Positions 1 through 8,213 are shown, counted from the first letter of the stretch. The stretch is 14,235 nucleotides of DNA from an uncultured Lachnospiraceae bacterium (GCA_910578845.1 CAJTSL010000029.1:1-14235), one strand, 5' to 3'. The notes: generated by a model not told the origin, from the sequence alone. Program-made: numbers and translations.

Positions 1-3000
1 TCATAGAACGCTTCGGTCTTCTCAATCTCTTCATCATAGAAGCTGTTTATCTTGTCTGCGCGCTCATCCAGTAAGCCAATCTGCTCGTTAAGCAGGCTCT
101 TCTGGCCTTCTAATAGGCTGACCTCTTTTTCAATGGCAGCAATGCCAATCTCACGCTTTGCATCGTCTACTTGTTCCTTAGCGTCACGTATCCCGTTAGT
201 ATCTTGGGCATAATGTATGCCTTTATCTTCAGAGTATTGCAATATGGCGCGCTGGCTCTGGATGCGCTCCAGCTCGTACTGCGCCTTCTGTAAGTCCGTC
301 TCGCGTTTCCTGGCGTCCGCAGCTTCGTTGATGGCGTCAATCTCGTCCTGCTTGGACTCTATCTGCTTGTCAATGAGCCCTATCTGTCCTTCAAGCTGCT
401 CTTTTTGTGCCTCGATGGCTTTAAGCCTTGCGTCCCGTTCCGCTTCCAGTGCCTCAACGGCAGCGTCCTTGGCATCCTCTAGGGCGTCCTTTTGTGCGTC
501 TATTGCCTCAAGCGCAGCGTCCTTCTGGTCGTTGATGGAGCTGATCTGCCCGTCGATGGCCTTGGTGACGCCGGATATGACGCTGTCTAAGCCCCTTAGC
601 TCTTCTTCTAGGGCGTCTTTGTAGGATCTGCCGGCTTCTTTGCCTGCTTCTCGGCCAACCCCTTTTGCAGATTTCACGGCGCTTGTACTGTCAAATCGGA
701 CTTCTACAGGTTTGAAATTACTAATATCTGACTCTAGCTGTAGTTTAGCTTTTGCCATTTCGTCAGAAATAATGTTCATTGCGCCATAGTCGCCAACCGC
801 TTGCGCCCGATTAAATTCTGACTGCAAAGAAGCAATCTTTGCAAGTGCGTCCGATGTGATCCCTGCCGCTTGTGCCAACGCCAGCACATTATTAATATCG
901 ATGCTCGTATCAAGCAATGTGTTATTGACAAGCATTTTCTTCAACTGTAATAATGCCAGCGCTTCTCCACAGTTTCCAGCTTCTATTTGCTCCAAGATAA
1001 ACGCATTCGCTTCATTGTCTGTCGCCAGAGCTAACTCATCCCCCGTCAATGCCAGGTATTCTTTGGCAACAGCCAGCTCTTCTGTTTTCGCCGCTAGTTC
1101 ACTCGCCACAATCTCTGCTGCATTCTGGACACCCATTTCTTCTAACTGTTTCGTAATAGCAGATTCCGTTTCGCTGTTCAATAATGCCAAGGTATCCGTA
1201 CTATACAGGTAAGCCGTTGCAAGATCGTTGAATGCCTGTTGCGCCTGCTCTGTTGTCGCACTGCCATTCATGAGCGCGTCAAAGAAGGAATCAAGATTGG
1301 CAGCATCAAATATAACGCCTGTCTCCTCTTTAATTTCGGCAAACGCCTGACGAAGCCCTTCTAGCATAGAATTATCTATGTTGCGGAGCCCATCACTTTC
1401 TCGTCCCTCTTCATCAAACTGAAAGATTTCGTTGTAAGCTTCCCCAAGCCTTGCGAATTGCGGCTCTAATTGTTCCGCCATCTGTTTCACTGATGCCGAT
1501 ATGGTCGGGGAGAGGTGATCAATAAGTCCGTCCAATTTTTCGGCTAACCGCCCTAGTCCATGATCTGTTTCTAATGTCTCATGAAATGACTGTAAATCCG
1601 TATCAGCCTGCGCGAATATATCGTCGAGCAGCACCGCATATTTTCCCCATTCTTCTTCGTTACCCTGAATGGAAGCTTTTATTGCATCCAGATTTTGCTT
1701 CGCCTGTTCCACATTTTGGTCGTCATGTGGATTTTCAGACATCATTACGGCCTCATTATATTCCTGCACTGCCTTTATCGCATCGTTATACACGATTGCT
1801 TTATAATCGTCGGACGCAATTTCAGCAGCCAATGACTGATTATAGATATCTGCATATTTATCAATGACTTTTTTCGCCTGGTTCAGGGCATTTGACGAGA
1901 TATCCAGCACATCATCGAACATATTCTCATCGCCGAGTTCTCTTGCCCGCTCCCGCAAATCATTTTCAAAGGCATTGATCGTCTTATATGCGGACTGTGC
2001 ATCTGCATTTAGATGAACCGAGAACTGTAGATAACTGCCGTCACCATACTCGTCCAATAATGTAATCCCTTGATCTTCATACTTCTGGGCGATTTCCATT
2101 ATCGCTTTCCCTTTATCCGTATAACTGCTAAGGCCTGTATAGGCTAAGTTGTAATGACGTTCTTTCGTCATTTTCCTTTCCGCTTTATGAATGCCTCCTC
2201 TATTCTCATTCAAGAATGTCTGGGCAGCTTCTTTATTTAACGCCTGTATGGACTCCGTCTGGTCTTGGTATGCCTTAGCCACCAGGTTAATGGCTCCGTA
2301 TTCATCTCCGAATTTCTCATTTAGCTCCGTCTGTAGCTCCAGCAACTGCTTCTTAATCCGATACGTTTCTTCTTCATTGCCAACCGCCATCAAAAGCGCC
2401 TCTCGCAATTCCTGATACTTAGAAACATAATCCTCTATGGCTAAAGAGGTTTCCTTATAGCTGTTGGCGGCTTGCTCCGTCGCCTGACGGACATTCTCTT
2501 CTCTCTGGATGAGATACGTAAGGCCCTGTACCGCTGCCTGGACGGCTATGCCGACTCCTATGCCGATTGCCGTATTCAGCAATATAGTCTTGAGCCGGAG
2601 CGCGTCTGTGCTAATGCCCGCCGCGTTAAGATGGGCTTTATAGCCTGCTAAAGACCCCGGTGCTTCTTTGGAGCAAGTGCCAAGATATTCCCTTAACTGC
2701 GCATTGCTCTTCACTGCGGCATTTCCAAAATTATTAATATTTGCCCGACCTAAGCTTAATTTCTTATTCCACTCCTCAATAGCTTCCCCGGCCTCGGCAA
2801 AATGTTTCTTCTGCGCCTTAATGGCGGTAAAGTCTATCCCGAACATATTTCCCTGGATATCCGTTTTCTTTGTCTCCGGATTCACAAGCTGCGTAATGCC
2901 ATAGCGCTTATCTTTTACAGCCATAGCGGTATTGATCGCAGCCAGCGCGACTGGCACTTCGCCTATCGTATCCATTAACGATTCCGCTCCTTGCATTAAG

Positions 3001-3926
3001 CTATCGAAGAAAGAAACACCGTTTACGACAAGTTCCTTGTTCGCCAATGCATCCATGAAAGAGTCCCAACTGCTATGCAAAGATTGTATGCGGTCATCCC
3101 ACACATCCAACTGCTCCGTTTTCCCTGATTCTGAAAGCAATTCTTGCGTTCTCGTCACCATATCCGGCAGAGAATCATCGGCCGCCTCCAGTCCGACAGT
3201 TATTTCCGGGAGCATGATCTCTTTTGACCGTAACGTCTTTAACGCCTTGGCCAAACTACTGACTGCCAGGGTGGCTGCGCCAAAAGCAGCGGGAATCTTA
3301 GCGATACGGGCAAGTAGGGTTTGCAAGTTATCCGCTGTAGGCTGCGCCGCAAGCCCCGCCGCGCTGACTTCTGATTGAAATAGCCTGATCGCATCTACAG
3401 CCTCCCGTAAACTTGCTTTATCGTGTACCGTATTAATCAGCTCTCTGACTTTCTCCGCCTCTTCCTCTAAGATCGGCGATCCGCTTATCTTAACATTGTT
3501 CTCTAAATAGGTAGATAAATCGTTACTTAATTCCTTTCTCTTATCATCCATATCCACGCGCATCGGTATTTTGTCCGCATATGCTCTCATGCCCGCGATG
3601 GCTTTCCTGATTTTCAGTTTCACTTTGCTCTCGTCAATAGACAATGCATCAATCTCTTTCCATTGCATCTTGCCCAATGCACTGTCTATCTCCTGCGCAA
3701 TCCTTTTCTTATCAATTTTGATATGTAGCTTAACATACTCGAGCTGGGACTGTAATACTTTGATATAAGAATTGAGTTCATTCTTCGTCTGGCCTTTCGT
3801 GAATGTCCCCGTGATGCGCAGCATATTTATCGCTTTTTCCAGCCGTTTCATATCCGCATTGATCTGCTTCTTGCTCTTTCTTAGTTCTAATGCGCCTATA
3901 AGGCTTAATGTATCGTGATCGCTCAA
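1..3926 (-). CDS. Phage tail tape-measure-like protein, C-terminus cut by window edge
   Basis: An uninterrupted reading frame of 1308 codons leaves the window at base 1, so the C-terminus is missing. It starts at a TTG (3926-3924) with AGGAGG eight bases upstream; an in-frame ATG at 3944 lacks a good ribosome site and would add six residues. The product is mostly helical. It has a glycine/alanine-rich hydrophobic segment near residues 445-475 (about 2510-2600) and long charged helices. From about residue 1090 it is a coiled coil rich in KDA, EAI and EAQ turns, with a KAQYELERIQSQR motif at about 250-290 followed by a short DKGIHYAQD stretch. Extreme length, one buried hydrophobic segment and this coiled coil are typical of tape-measure proteins in Firmicutes phages, which set tail length and can pass into the host envelope. 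The family call is from recognition, not a search. The neighbouring RNA polymerase supports a phage origin. Another large coiled-coil structural protein is possible. Confidence 0.72.
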   Translation of the reverse strand, partial: MSDHDTLSLIGALELRKSKKQINADMKRLEKAINMLRITGTFTKGQTKNELNSYIKVLQSQLEYVKLHIKIDKKRIAQEIDSALGKMQWKEIDALSIDESKVKLKIRKAIAGMRAYADKIPMRVDMDDKRKELSNDLSTYLENNVKISGSPILEEEAEKVRELINTVHDKASLREAVDAIRLFQSEVSAAGLAAQPTADNLQTLLARIAKIPAAFGAATLAVSSLAKALKTLRSKEIMLPEITVGLEAADDSLPDMVTRTQELLSESGKTEQLDVWDDRIQSLHSSWDSFMDALANKELVVNGVSFFDSLMQGAESLMDTIGEVPVALAAINTAMAVKDKRYGITQLVNPETKKTDIQGNMFGIDFTAIKAQKKHFAEAGEAIEEWNKKLSLGRANINNFGNAAVKSNAQLREYLGTCSKEAPGSLAGYKAHLNAAGISTDALRLKTILLNTAIGIGVGIAVQAAVQGLTYLIQREENVRQATEQAANSYKETSLAIEDYVSKYQELREALLMAVGNEEETYRIKKQLLELQTELNEKFGDEYGAINLVAKAYQDQTESIQALNKEAAQTFLNENRGGIHKAERKMTKERHYNLAYTGLSSYTDKGKAIMEIAQKYEDQGITLLDEYGDGSYLQFSVHLNADAQSAYKTINAFENDLRERARELGDENMFDDVLDISSNALNQAKKVIDKYADIYNQSLAAEIASDDYKAIVYNDAIKAVQEYNEAVMMSENPHDDQNVEQAKQNLDAIKASIQGNEEEWGKYAVLLDDIFAQADTDLQSFHETLETDHGLGRLAEKLDGLIDHLSPTISASVKQMAEQLEPQFARLGEAYNEIFQFDEEGRESDGLRNIDNSMLEGLRQAFAEIKEETGVIFDAANLDSFFDALMNGSATTEQAQQAFNDLATAYLYSTDTLALLNSETESAITKQLEEMGVQNAAEIVASELAAKTEELAVAKEYLALTGDELALATDNEANAFILEQIEAGNCGEALALLQLKKMLVNNTLLDTSIDINNVLALAQAAGITSDALAKIASLQSEFNRAQAVGDYGAMNIISDEMAKAKLQLESDISNFKPVEVRFDSTSAVKSAKGVGREAGKEAGRSYKDALEEELRGLDSVISGVTKAIDGQISSINDQKDAALEAIDAQKDALEDAKDAAVEALEAERDARLKAIEAQKEQLEGQIGLIDKQIESKQDEIDAINEAADARKRETDLQKAQYELERIQSQRAILQYSEDKGIHYAQDTNGIRDAKEQVDDAKREIGIAAIEKEVSLLEGQKSLLNEQIGLLDERADKINSFYDEEIEKTEAFY

Positions 3927-3980
3927 ATTTATTTCCTCCTTCATCAACAATCGAATAATATAGGGCACAATTTCTTACAA

Positions 3981-4013
3981 AATAAAAAAGAGATTACCAT
4001 CAAAGTAATCTCT
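3981..4013 (-). terminator. Rho-independent terminator after the zinc-ribbon gene
   Basis: On the minus strand a perfect 9-bp stem (arms 4013-4005 and 3997-3989, AGAGATTAC pairing with GTAATCTCT) encloses a 7-base loop. It is followed by a T-rich run at 3988-3981. The first arm abuts the stop codon of the zinc-ribbon gene (4016-4014). It should separate that gene from the tape-measure-like gene. The plus-strand side has no comparable T-run, so it looks one-directional. Confidence 0.85.
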
Positions 4014-4466
4014 CTAAAAATCTAGCCTGCATCGGTTACATACCCTTCTTGGCCTGCCGCCTCCGAAGAATCCGCCACCGTTTAGCATGCTATACTCGCT
4101 GCTGCCGCACCAGGGGCAGCTAACAGGCGCCTGTGTTGTCTCGGGAAAGGCATCCGGGACATATTTCCTAAGGATCTCTTTGGCCTTATCAGAGTTTCCC
4201 TGAGCATCGCTAGGCGGCGCCTTGAATTCCTGGACAAGCTCCAAATGATCCGTCCGTATCGGTAATTCATCACATAAAAAGTAACTACCATGAGGAAGCC
4301 TATAATAATACCAAGTAATCCAATCCGGATGTTCTTCACCGTCCGTCAGTTCCGCTCCGCACATCGGGCATATTTCCGTGTTCCCTTGTTTCCCCATCAG
4401 GAACATCTTATCGAAGCTGCTCTTACATTTCGCGCAATTCACGCGGTTCTCCTCTTCCATACCCAT
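4014..4466 (-). CDS. Double zinc-ribbon protein, 150 aa
   Basis: This small soluble protein of unknown function has a CxxC pair set near each end. The first is C11-x2-C14 with C33-x2-C36 (the latter reading CPMCG). The second is C117-x2-C120 (CPWCGS) with C143-x2-C146 (CNRC), with a glycine-rich turn between the last two pairs. Each set should bind one zinc ion. The middle (about 45-110) is mixed, with an aromatic patch ITWYYYRLPHG. No signal peptide or membrane segment is visible. It lies 207 bases downstream of the RNA polymerase gene on the same strand and ends at a terminator, so it is probably the last gene of the polymerase transcript. Two ribbons at opposite ends recall Rpb9/TFIIS-type polymerase partners, but that is an inference from architecture. 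ATG at 4466 or 4460 could be the start; both lie just after the purine-rich tract AAGGAAAGAGGGGG. Confidence 0.8.
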   Translation of the reverse strand: MGMEEENRVNCAKCKSSFDKMFLMGKQGNTEICPMCGAELTDGEEHPDWITWYYYRLPHGSYFLCDELPIRTDHLELVQEFKAPPSDAQGNSDKAKEILRKYVPDAFPETTQAPVSCPWCGSSEYSMLNGGGFFGGGRPRRVCNRCRLDF

Positions 4467-4502
4467 CCCCCTCTTTCCTTCATCCTATTAAGTTTTAATA
4501 TA

Positions 4503-4532
4503 TCATTTCCTTTGCTTGCCTGCAATAACCAT
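4503..4532 (-). CDS. Possible 9-codon ORF behind a perfect Shine-Dalgarno
   Basis: GGAGGAGGTGAT, close to a full complement of the 16S rRNA tail, sits directly before an ATG at 4532 that opens only nine codons (MVIAGKQRK) before a TGA. It lies in the 207-base gap between the polymerase and zinc-ribbon genes. It could be a coupling or leader peptide or a ribosome standby site, or the motif may be fortuitous. There is no homology evidence. An alternative overlapping frame from the TTG at about 4521 gives a 28-residue peptide that runs into the zinc-ribbon start. Confidence 0.25.
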   Translation of the reverse strand: MVIAGKQRK

Positions 4533-4673
4533 ATCACCTCCTCCGAAAATATATACATTTTGTTCATTTTGATCAGACTCGTTGCATGAAACAACCGTTT
4601 CGCAATCACCTGATTCTTTTCCTATATAGCGTTGGCACTTTTGTCCATATCCTTTGCTTTTTGCCCGGAAATG

Positions 4674-7600
4674 CTAGGATACTCTCGCCCGGCCTTCACG
4701 AAATCCATTTTCCGGAATCTGTGGCCCTTTATCATTCCTGAAATAGTCCCTTATCATTGTACCCGCTCTATTATAATCATCCGTCCTAATCCAAATCTCT
4801 CCCTCCTGATAGGGGAATAACACTTTTATTTTGGTCCCACCGCTCATTATCTTGCTTTCTACTATTCCTATTTTCTCAAATAGGGCAATTGCCATATCCA
4901 TATTTTTATGTCCGACAGATGTCAGCCTTTCCAATGTTGTATCTGTTATTTCATCCGGCACATTATCTAATTTCTGAATCCACTGCGGCGAGCCTTTCTC
5001 ATCTTCATATTTCCGGCTAAGATATACGAATATTGCCAATACACGCTTCAATTTGGCTACATTGTCCTTTCGCCTGATTTTTTTATCCATATATGCTTTA
5101 TCCAATACATTGTTGATATATGCCCTGTCCCCCTTCGTCAGTGTAATGTACTTACTTCGATAGGCTTCCATGCTCTCGATCGATTTAATGAGCACTTTCT
5201 TTTTGTCTGCTTTTAAGGCTCTTTGCTTCTTGGCATATTCCACATTCCGCTTGTGGTTTTCTTCTAGTTTGCTAAAGTCAATGCTTGTCCGTATGCTTTT
5301 ATCCGAGCATCTGGCTATCATCTCATCGGGAAAGGCGTTCCATAGAATATCTTTCTCCAAATCGAGGAACCCTGCCCCGTCTCTTTTATCGCCATAGTAT
5401 ATTACGACAAGCATATCCAATAATCTAGGGATATCCGGTTCCAAAAACAGCAATTCAGTCCTGCATTTAGCATAGAACCACCTGAACTTATTAGCAGCCG
5501 CCTTTCGATGCGTCTTTGATTTTAAAGATTCCTTCCTATACATCATGGAAATATGCTGGTATTCTGCCTGCAATACCTGTACCATACGATACACTTTCCT
5601 ATTGATAACCGGCTGGCTGTGGATCAGAGATCTGCGATAGTCAAACATATGTCCAGGCTCGTTCGCTTTCAACGCATATTGCGCATCAATTGCCGTTATC
5701 TGCTCCTCTGCATAATGGCATAACCTGTTCATATTACAATCATAATCCTTAAATTTCCGCTTTTTCTCTATTTCCTGTGGATCTTTTCCTGATGCCAATG
5801 CTATCTTTATGGCTTTTTCCTCTCTCATAGCTTCCTTATAGTGCCTTGGCAGGTAGCGCATCCACCATCCTCTTTTTCCGCCTTTTAGGAAATCGGCAAC
5901 TTCTACTGGCAGAACCGCGTTTTCTCCTGTCTTGGCAAAATCAATGGTTTCAGAGCCAACTATAACGCCTGTCATAATATATTCCCTGATCCGGTTTTCA
6001 TCTAAACGGATATATGTCCACATGTCAGTCACCCTGTCAATGATATGTCCAATGGAATTTCTAAATGCCATCTGGTTTACTTTCATCAATGCTGCCCTAT
6101 CTGATATCAGCACTCCTTTTGGTTTAGAAGCTTCTTTTGCTAGCTGCTCTCCTATTGCCTTTTTAACGACCAGCCTTCCATTGCCGGCTTTCAGCTCTCT
6201 TTTTACCGCGTTAATCAAGTGTACATTATCAGTTGTGCAGACTGTGTCCCCATCATAATCAGCGCCGTTTAATGACAACGCAAGGGTATCATACATCCCT
6301 GTCACAATTCCCGTTGTCTGGAATTTAAACCATTTCTTCATCTCACGGTTATTCCTAAGGCGCCCTATCCTATGCTCCATTCCTATTGCCGGGTTCCTCA
6401 TGATATCCACCGATCGGGCGCTCCTGTTATTCCACCAATCAGAATATAAGTGGTACGGCTTCTGTAGCAGCCCACATGGCTCATGTCCCAGTTCGTGATG
6501 AAATGCCCATTCTGCAAGGCCATAAAGGTCAGGCATTAAGACCTGATAATTACCGTTTACAAAAATCTTCCCGGTCAAAAGGCTATTTCTTAGTTTTTTT
6601 ACATCTTCCGCAACTTTGTTGTGGACATAATGATCATAAAATAATTCCTTATTATGAAGCAGCGCCACATAATAAGGCGGTATGCAATGATCAATATCTG
6701 CCTCTTCTCCTGTATCATCCGATATCTTATTGAGCCCACGGTATTTTAGGAATCCGTCTACATCCGATGCCGCTTTTCTATAGATATGGATGCCCATATT
6801 ACTTACTGCCGCTATTTCTTTATCGGTAAAACTTAACGATTGTAATGGCTGATAGCTTAACATCGTTTTATCCGGTAAGTCGTCCGGGTGCGCCCCATAA
6901 GAAACAATATTGAACGTCCTTCTATACCCATGGCATGTCCTGTCAAATTCGTTTCTCCACAGGCGATAATCAAATCTGCCATTATCATCAAGATATTGCT
7001 GCCAGAACTTAAACTGGGACTGCGTAAGCACAACATCTATCTGATCTTTGAAAATGTCCCATTCCTTCCCGCCTAAGTCTACAATCTTAGATACTTTCTT
7101 TTCCCTGGCAAACCTTTTGATATCAAAGACCATGACTTCGCCTTTTATCCCCGGGATGGCGCGGAACTGGAAACAGGATGGAAGATAAAATTTCCCCTTT
7201 CTCGATTGACAATTTAATTCCTTTGCCCATTTCATCGCACATTCAGGCGTTACTAAGCCGGCACCGTCAAAAGGCATGATTTCCAATAATTCTTTATGAT
7301 GTTTCATCCCTTTATGGCCAATCGGGTTATACTTCTTATTTGCTCCTGTTCCCGATACTTCCACGATATCAGCCTTTTGTCTCATCATCTTCTTATAATC
7401 CTTAATCACAACGATATTAGGCATATTCGTAACTGGCGTACTGTCTGTAGTGACCATCGCATAATAGGCATTCCATTTTGACGGCCACTCATACACAAGC
7501 GTTTTCGGCATTCCACATAATAGAATGTCATTGAGCTGATCCACGATATCCTCCTGCACAAATAGATTCTTCTGCGCCCTTGCATGCCCGGCCCCACAGA

Positions 7601-7997
7601 AAGTCGCGACATATCTATCCTGTCCGGTTGTTTCTAACTGATAATGATTATCTTCGTCCAAAATTTTATTGCCGTTTTCATCTAAGACATACTGCTGATT
7701 GGTTATTGTCAGTTCACCCTTAGAAGCCATGAGCTTATGATATCGTTCGATATTCTTCCCTACATTGAGGGCAAAATAAGACGGAATCACCGTATAGCCG
7801 CTTTTGTTCTTTTCCGTTTCTCCTCCTGCCTCTTTCTCTAAATGCAGCAATATCCTATGTAGCTCACTTTCTCTTGCTAAGTTTTTCGCATTCATTTGCT
7901 TATAAGGCGTTAAAACAATTTCGTTATGATATGTGCCATCTTCCTTTCTAGTCATGTCATTTACATCAATGCTTCGGACTTCTACCATTTTGTTCAT
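4674..7997 (-). CDS. Two-barrel (double-psi beta-barrel) RNA polymerase, YonO / RdRP-like, phage type
   Basis: A single-chain polymerase of 1107 residues. Numbering is from the ATG at 7997, which has GGAG nine bases upstream; a TTG at 8003 would add two residues but lies only three bases from that site. The catalytic loop is NGADYDGDTV at 577-586, the xDxDGD signature whose three aspartates (580, 582, 584) hold the metal in all double-psi-barrel RNA polymerases. About 300 residues earlier lie features of the first barrel: an IGHKG turn (226-230), a DGAG motif (244-247) followed by an S/T-P start of helix, and QFR...GIKG (277-286), whose lysine 285 fits the conserved barrel lysine. This order (DGxG, QxRxxGxKG, DxDGD) is that of eukaryotic RdRPs and of the single-chain YonO and crAss-like phage polymerases. 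RNPAIG at 534-539 recalls the RNAP RxP motif. The C-terminal region (about 1020-1090) may be a winged helix. Expected activity is RNA synthesis on element DNA; an RNA template cannot be excluded. Confidence 0.85.
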   Translation of the reverse strand: MNKMVEVRSIDVNDMTRKEDGTYHNEIVLTPYKQMNAKNLARESELHRILLHLEKEAGGETEKNKSGYTVIPSYFALNVGKNIERYHKLMASKGELTITNQQYVLDENGNKILDEDNHYQLETTGQDRYVATFCGAGHARAQKNLFVQEDIVDQLNDILLCGMPKTLVYEWPSKWNAYYAMVTTDSTPVTNMPNIVVIKDYKKMMRQKADIVEVSGTGANKKYNPIGHKGMKHHKELLEIMPFDGAGLVTPECAMKWAKELNCQSRKGKFYLPSCFQFRAIPGIKGEVMVFDIKRFAREKKVSKIVDLGGKEWDIFKDQIDVVLTQSQFKFWQQYLDDNGRFDYRLWRNEFDRTCHGYRRTFNIVSYGAHPDDLPDKTMLSYQPLQSLSFTDKEIAAVSNMGIHIYRKAASDVDGFLKYRGLNKISDDTGEEADIDHCIPPYYVALLHNKELFYDHYVHNKVAEDVKKLRNSLLTGKIFVNGNYQVLMPDLYGLAEWAFHHELGHEPCGLLQKPYHLYSDWWNNRSARSVDIMRNPAIGMEHRIGRLRNNREMKKWFKFQTTGIVTGMYDTLALSLNGADYDGDTVCTTDNVHLINAVKRELKAGNGRLVVKKAIGEQLAKEASKPKGVLISDRAALMKVNQMAFRNSIGHIIDRVTDMWTYIRLDENRIREYIMTGVIVGSETIDFAKTGENAVLPVEVADFLKGGKRGWWMRYLPRHYKEAMREEKAIKIALASGKDPQEIEKKRKFKDYDCNMNRLCHYAEEQITAIDAQYALKANEPGHMFDYRRSLIHSQPVINRKVYRMVQVLQAEYQHISMMYRKESLKSKTHRKAAANKFRWFYAKCRTELLFLEPDIPRLLDMLVVIYYGDKRDGAGFLDLEKDILWNAFPDEMIARCSDKSIRTSIDFSKLEENHKRNVEYAKKQRALKADKKKVLIKSIESMEAYRSKYITLTKGDRAYINNVLDKAYMDKKIRRKDNVAKLKRVLAIFVYLSRKYEDEKGSPQWIQKLDNVPDEITDTTLERLTSVGHKNMDMAIALFEKIGIVESKIMSGGTKIKVLFPYQEGEIWIRTDDYNRAGTMIRDYFRNDKGPQIPENGFREGRARVS

Positions 7998-8044
7998 AGA
8001 CAATTGCTCCTTCCGGTCTGAAATCCATGCACAAAAAACACAAC

Positions 8045-8070
8045 GATATAGATTAACAATGCTCTATATC
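8045..8070. repeat. AT-rich 8-bp inverted repeat in the polymerase leader
   Basis: Arms GATATAGA (8045-8052) and TCTATATC (8063-8070) are perfect complements around a 10-base loop. In the polymerase mRNA it would form a weak hairpin about 50 bases before the start codon. No T-run follows it, so it is not a terminator. Confidence 0.5.
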
Positions 8071-8076
8071 ATGATT

Positions 8077-8142
8077 TCAATCTCTGTTTATTTTTCGCTT
8101 TTTGTAAGATGGATCTCTTGAATCTGTGTGTGTTGTATCCAT
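8077..8142 (-). CDS. Possible 21-codon upstream ORF in the polymerase leader
   Basis: ATG at 8142, preceded by GGGAG three bases away, opens a 21-residue basic, polar peptide (MDTTHTDSRD... ending KKRKINRD) that stops at TGA 8079-8077. It lies wholly inside the leader of the polymerase transcript, after the 10-bp hairpin. Spacing from the ribosome site is short and nothing else supports translation, so it may be chance. Confidence 0.2.
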   Translation of the reverse strand: MDTTHTDSRDPSYKKRKINRD

Positions 8143-8152
8143 ATGCTCCCAG

Positions 8153-8179
8153 TTCAATCGTACTGCCAATACGATTGAA
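8153..8179. repeat. Perfect 10-bp inverted repeat with 7-base spacer
   Basis: TTCAATCGTA (8153-8162) and TACGATTGAA (8170-8179) flank CTGCCAA. On the predicted polymerase transcript it falls at about +28 to +54 and would be a stable leader hairpin. No T-run follows on either strand, so it is not a terminator. As DNA, two inverted arms round a 7-base centre is also the form of an operator or a tyrosine-recombinase core site. Confidence 0.7.
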
Positions 8180-8192
8180 GCATCTTGCTTAG

Positions 8193-8204
8193 GAACATAT
8201 GTTC
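8193..8204. promoter_or_regulatory. LexA/DinR (SOS) box
   Basis: GAACATATGTTC is a perfect 12-base palindrome and matches the Firmicutes LexA consensus core (GAAC-N4-GTTC, with the common ATAT centre). It begins nine bases beyond the -10 hexamer of the minus-strand promoter at 8214-8242, so bound LexA would cover the transcription start. Cleavage of LexA after DNA damage should therefore release the polymerase gene. Confidence 0.85.
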
Positions 8205-8213
8205 TATTTCTTA

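Noticed and set aside
217..624. Plus-strand open frame of 135 codons rich in Ser/Ala
   Set aside because: It is the antisense shadow of the coiled-coil part of the tape-measure-like gene; the repeated-looking sequence is a by-product of Glu/Ala/Asp codons read backwards.
2932..3378. Plus-strand open frame of 148 codons
   Set aside because: Lies fully inside the continuous minus-strand tape-measure frame, has no ribosome site and shows no recognisable family.
4550..4673. Possible extra gene or host promoter between polymerase and zinc-ribbon genes
   Set aside because: Only short frames broken by TAG are present on the minus strand, and no -35/-10 pair at 16-18 bases spacing was acceptable.
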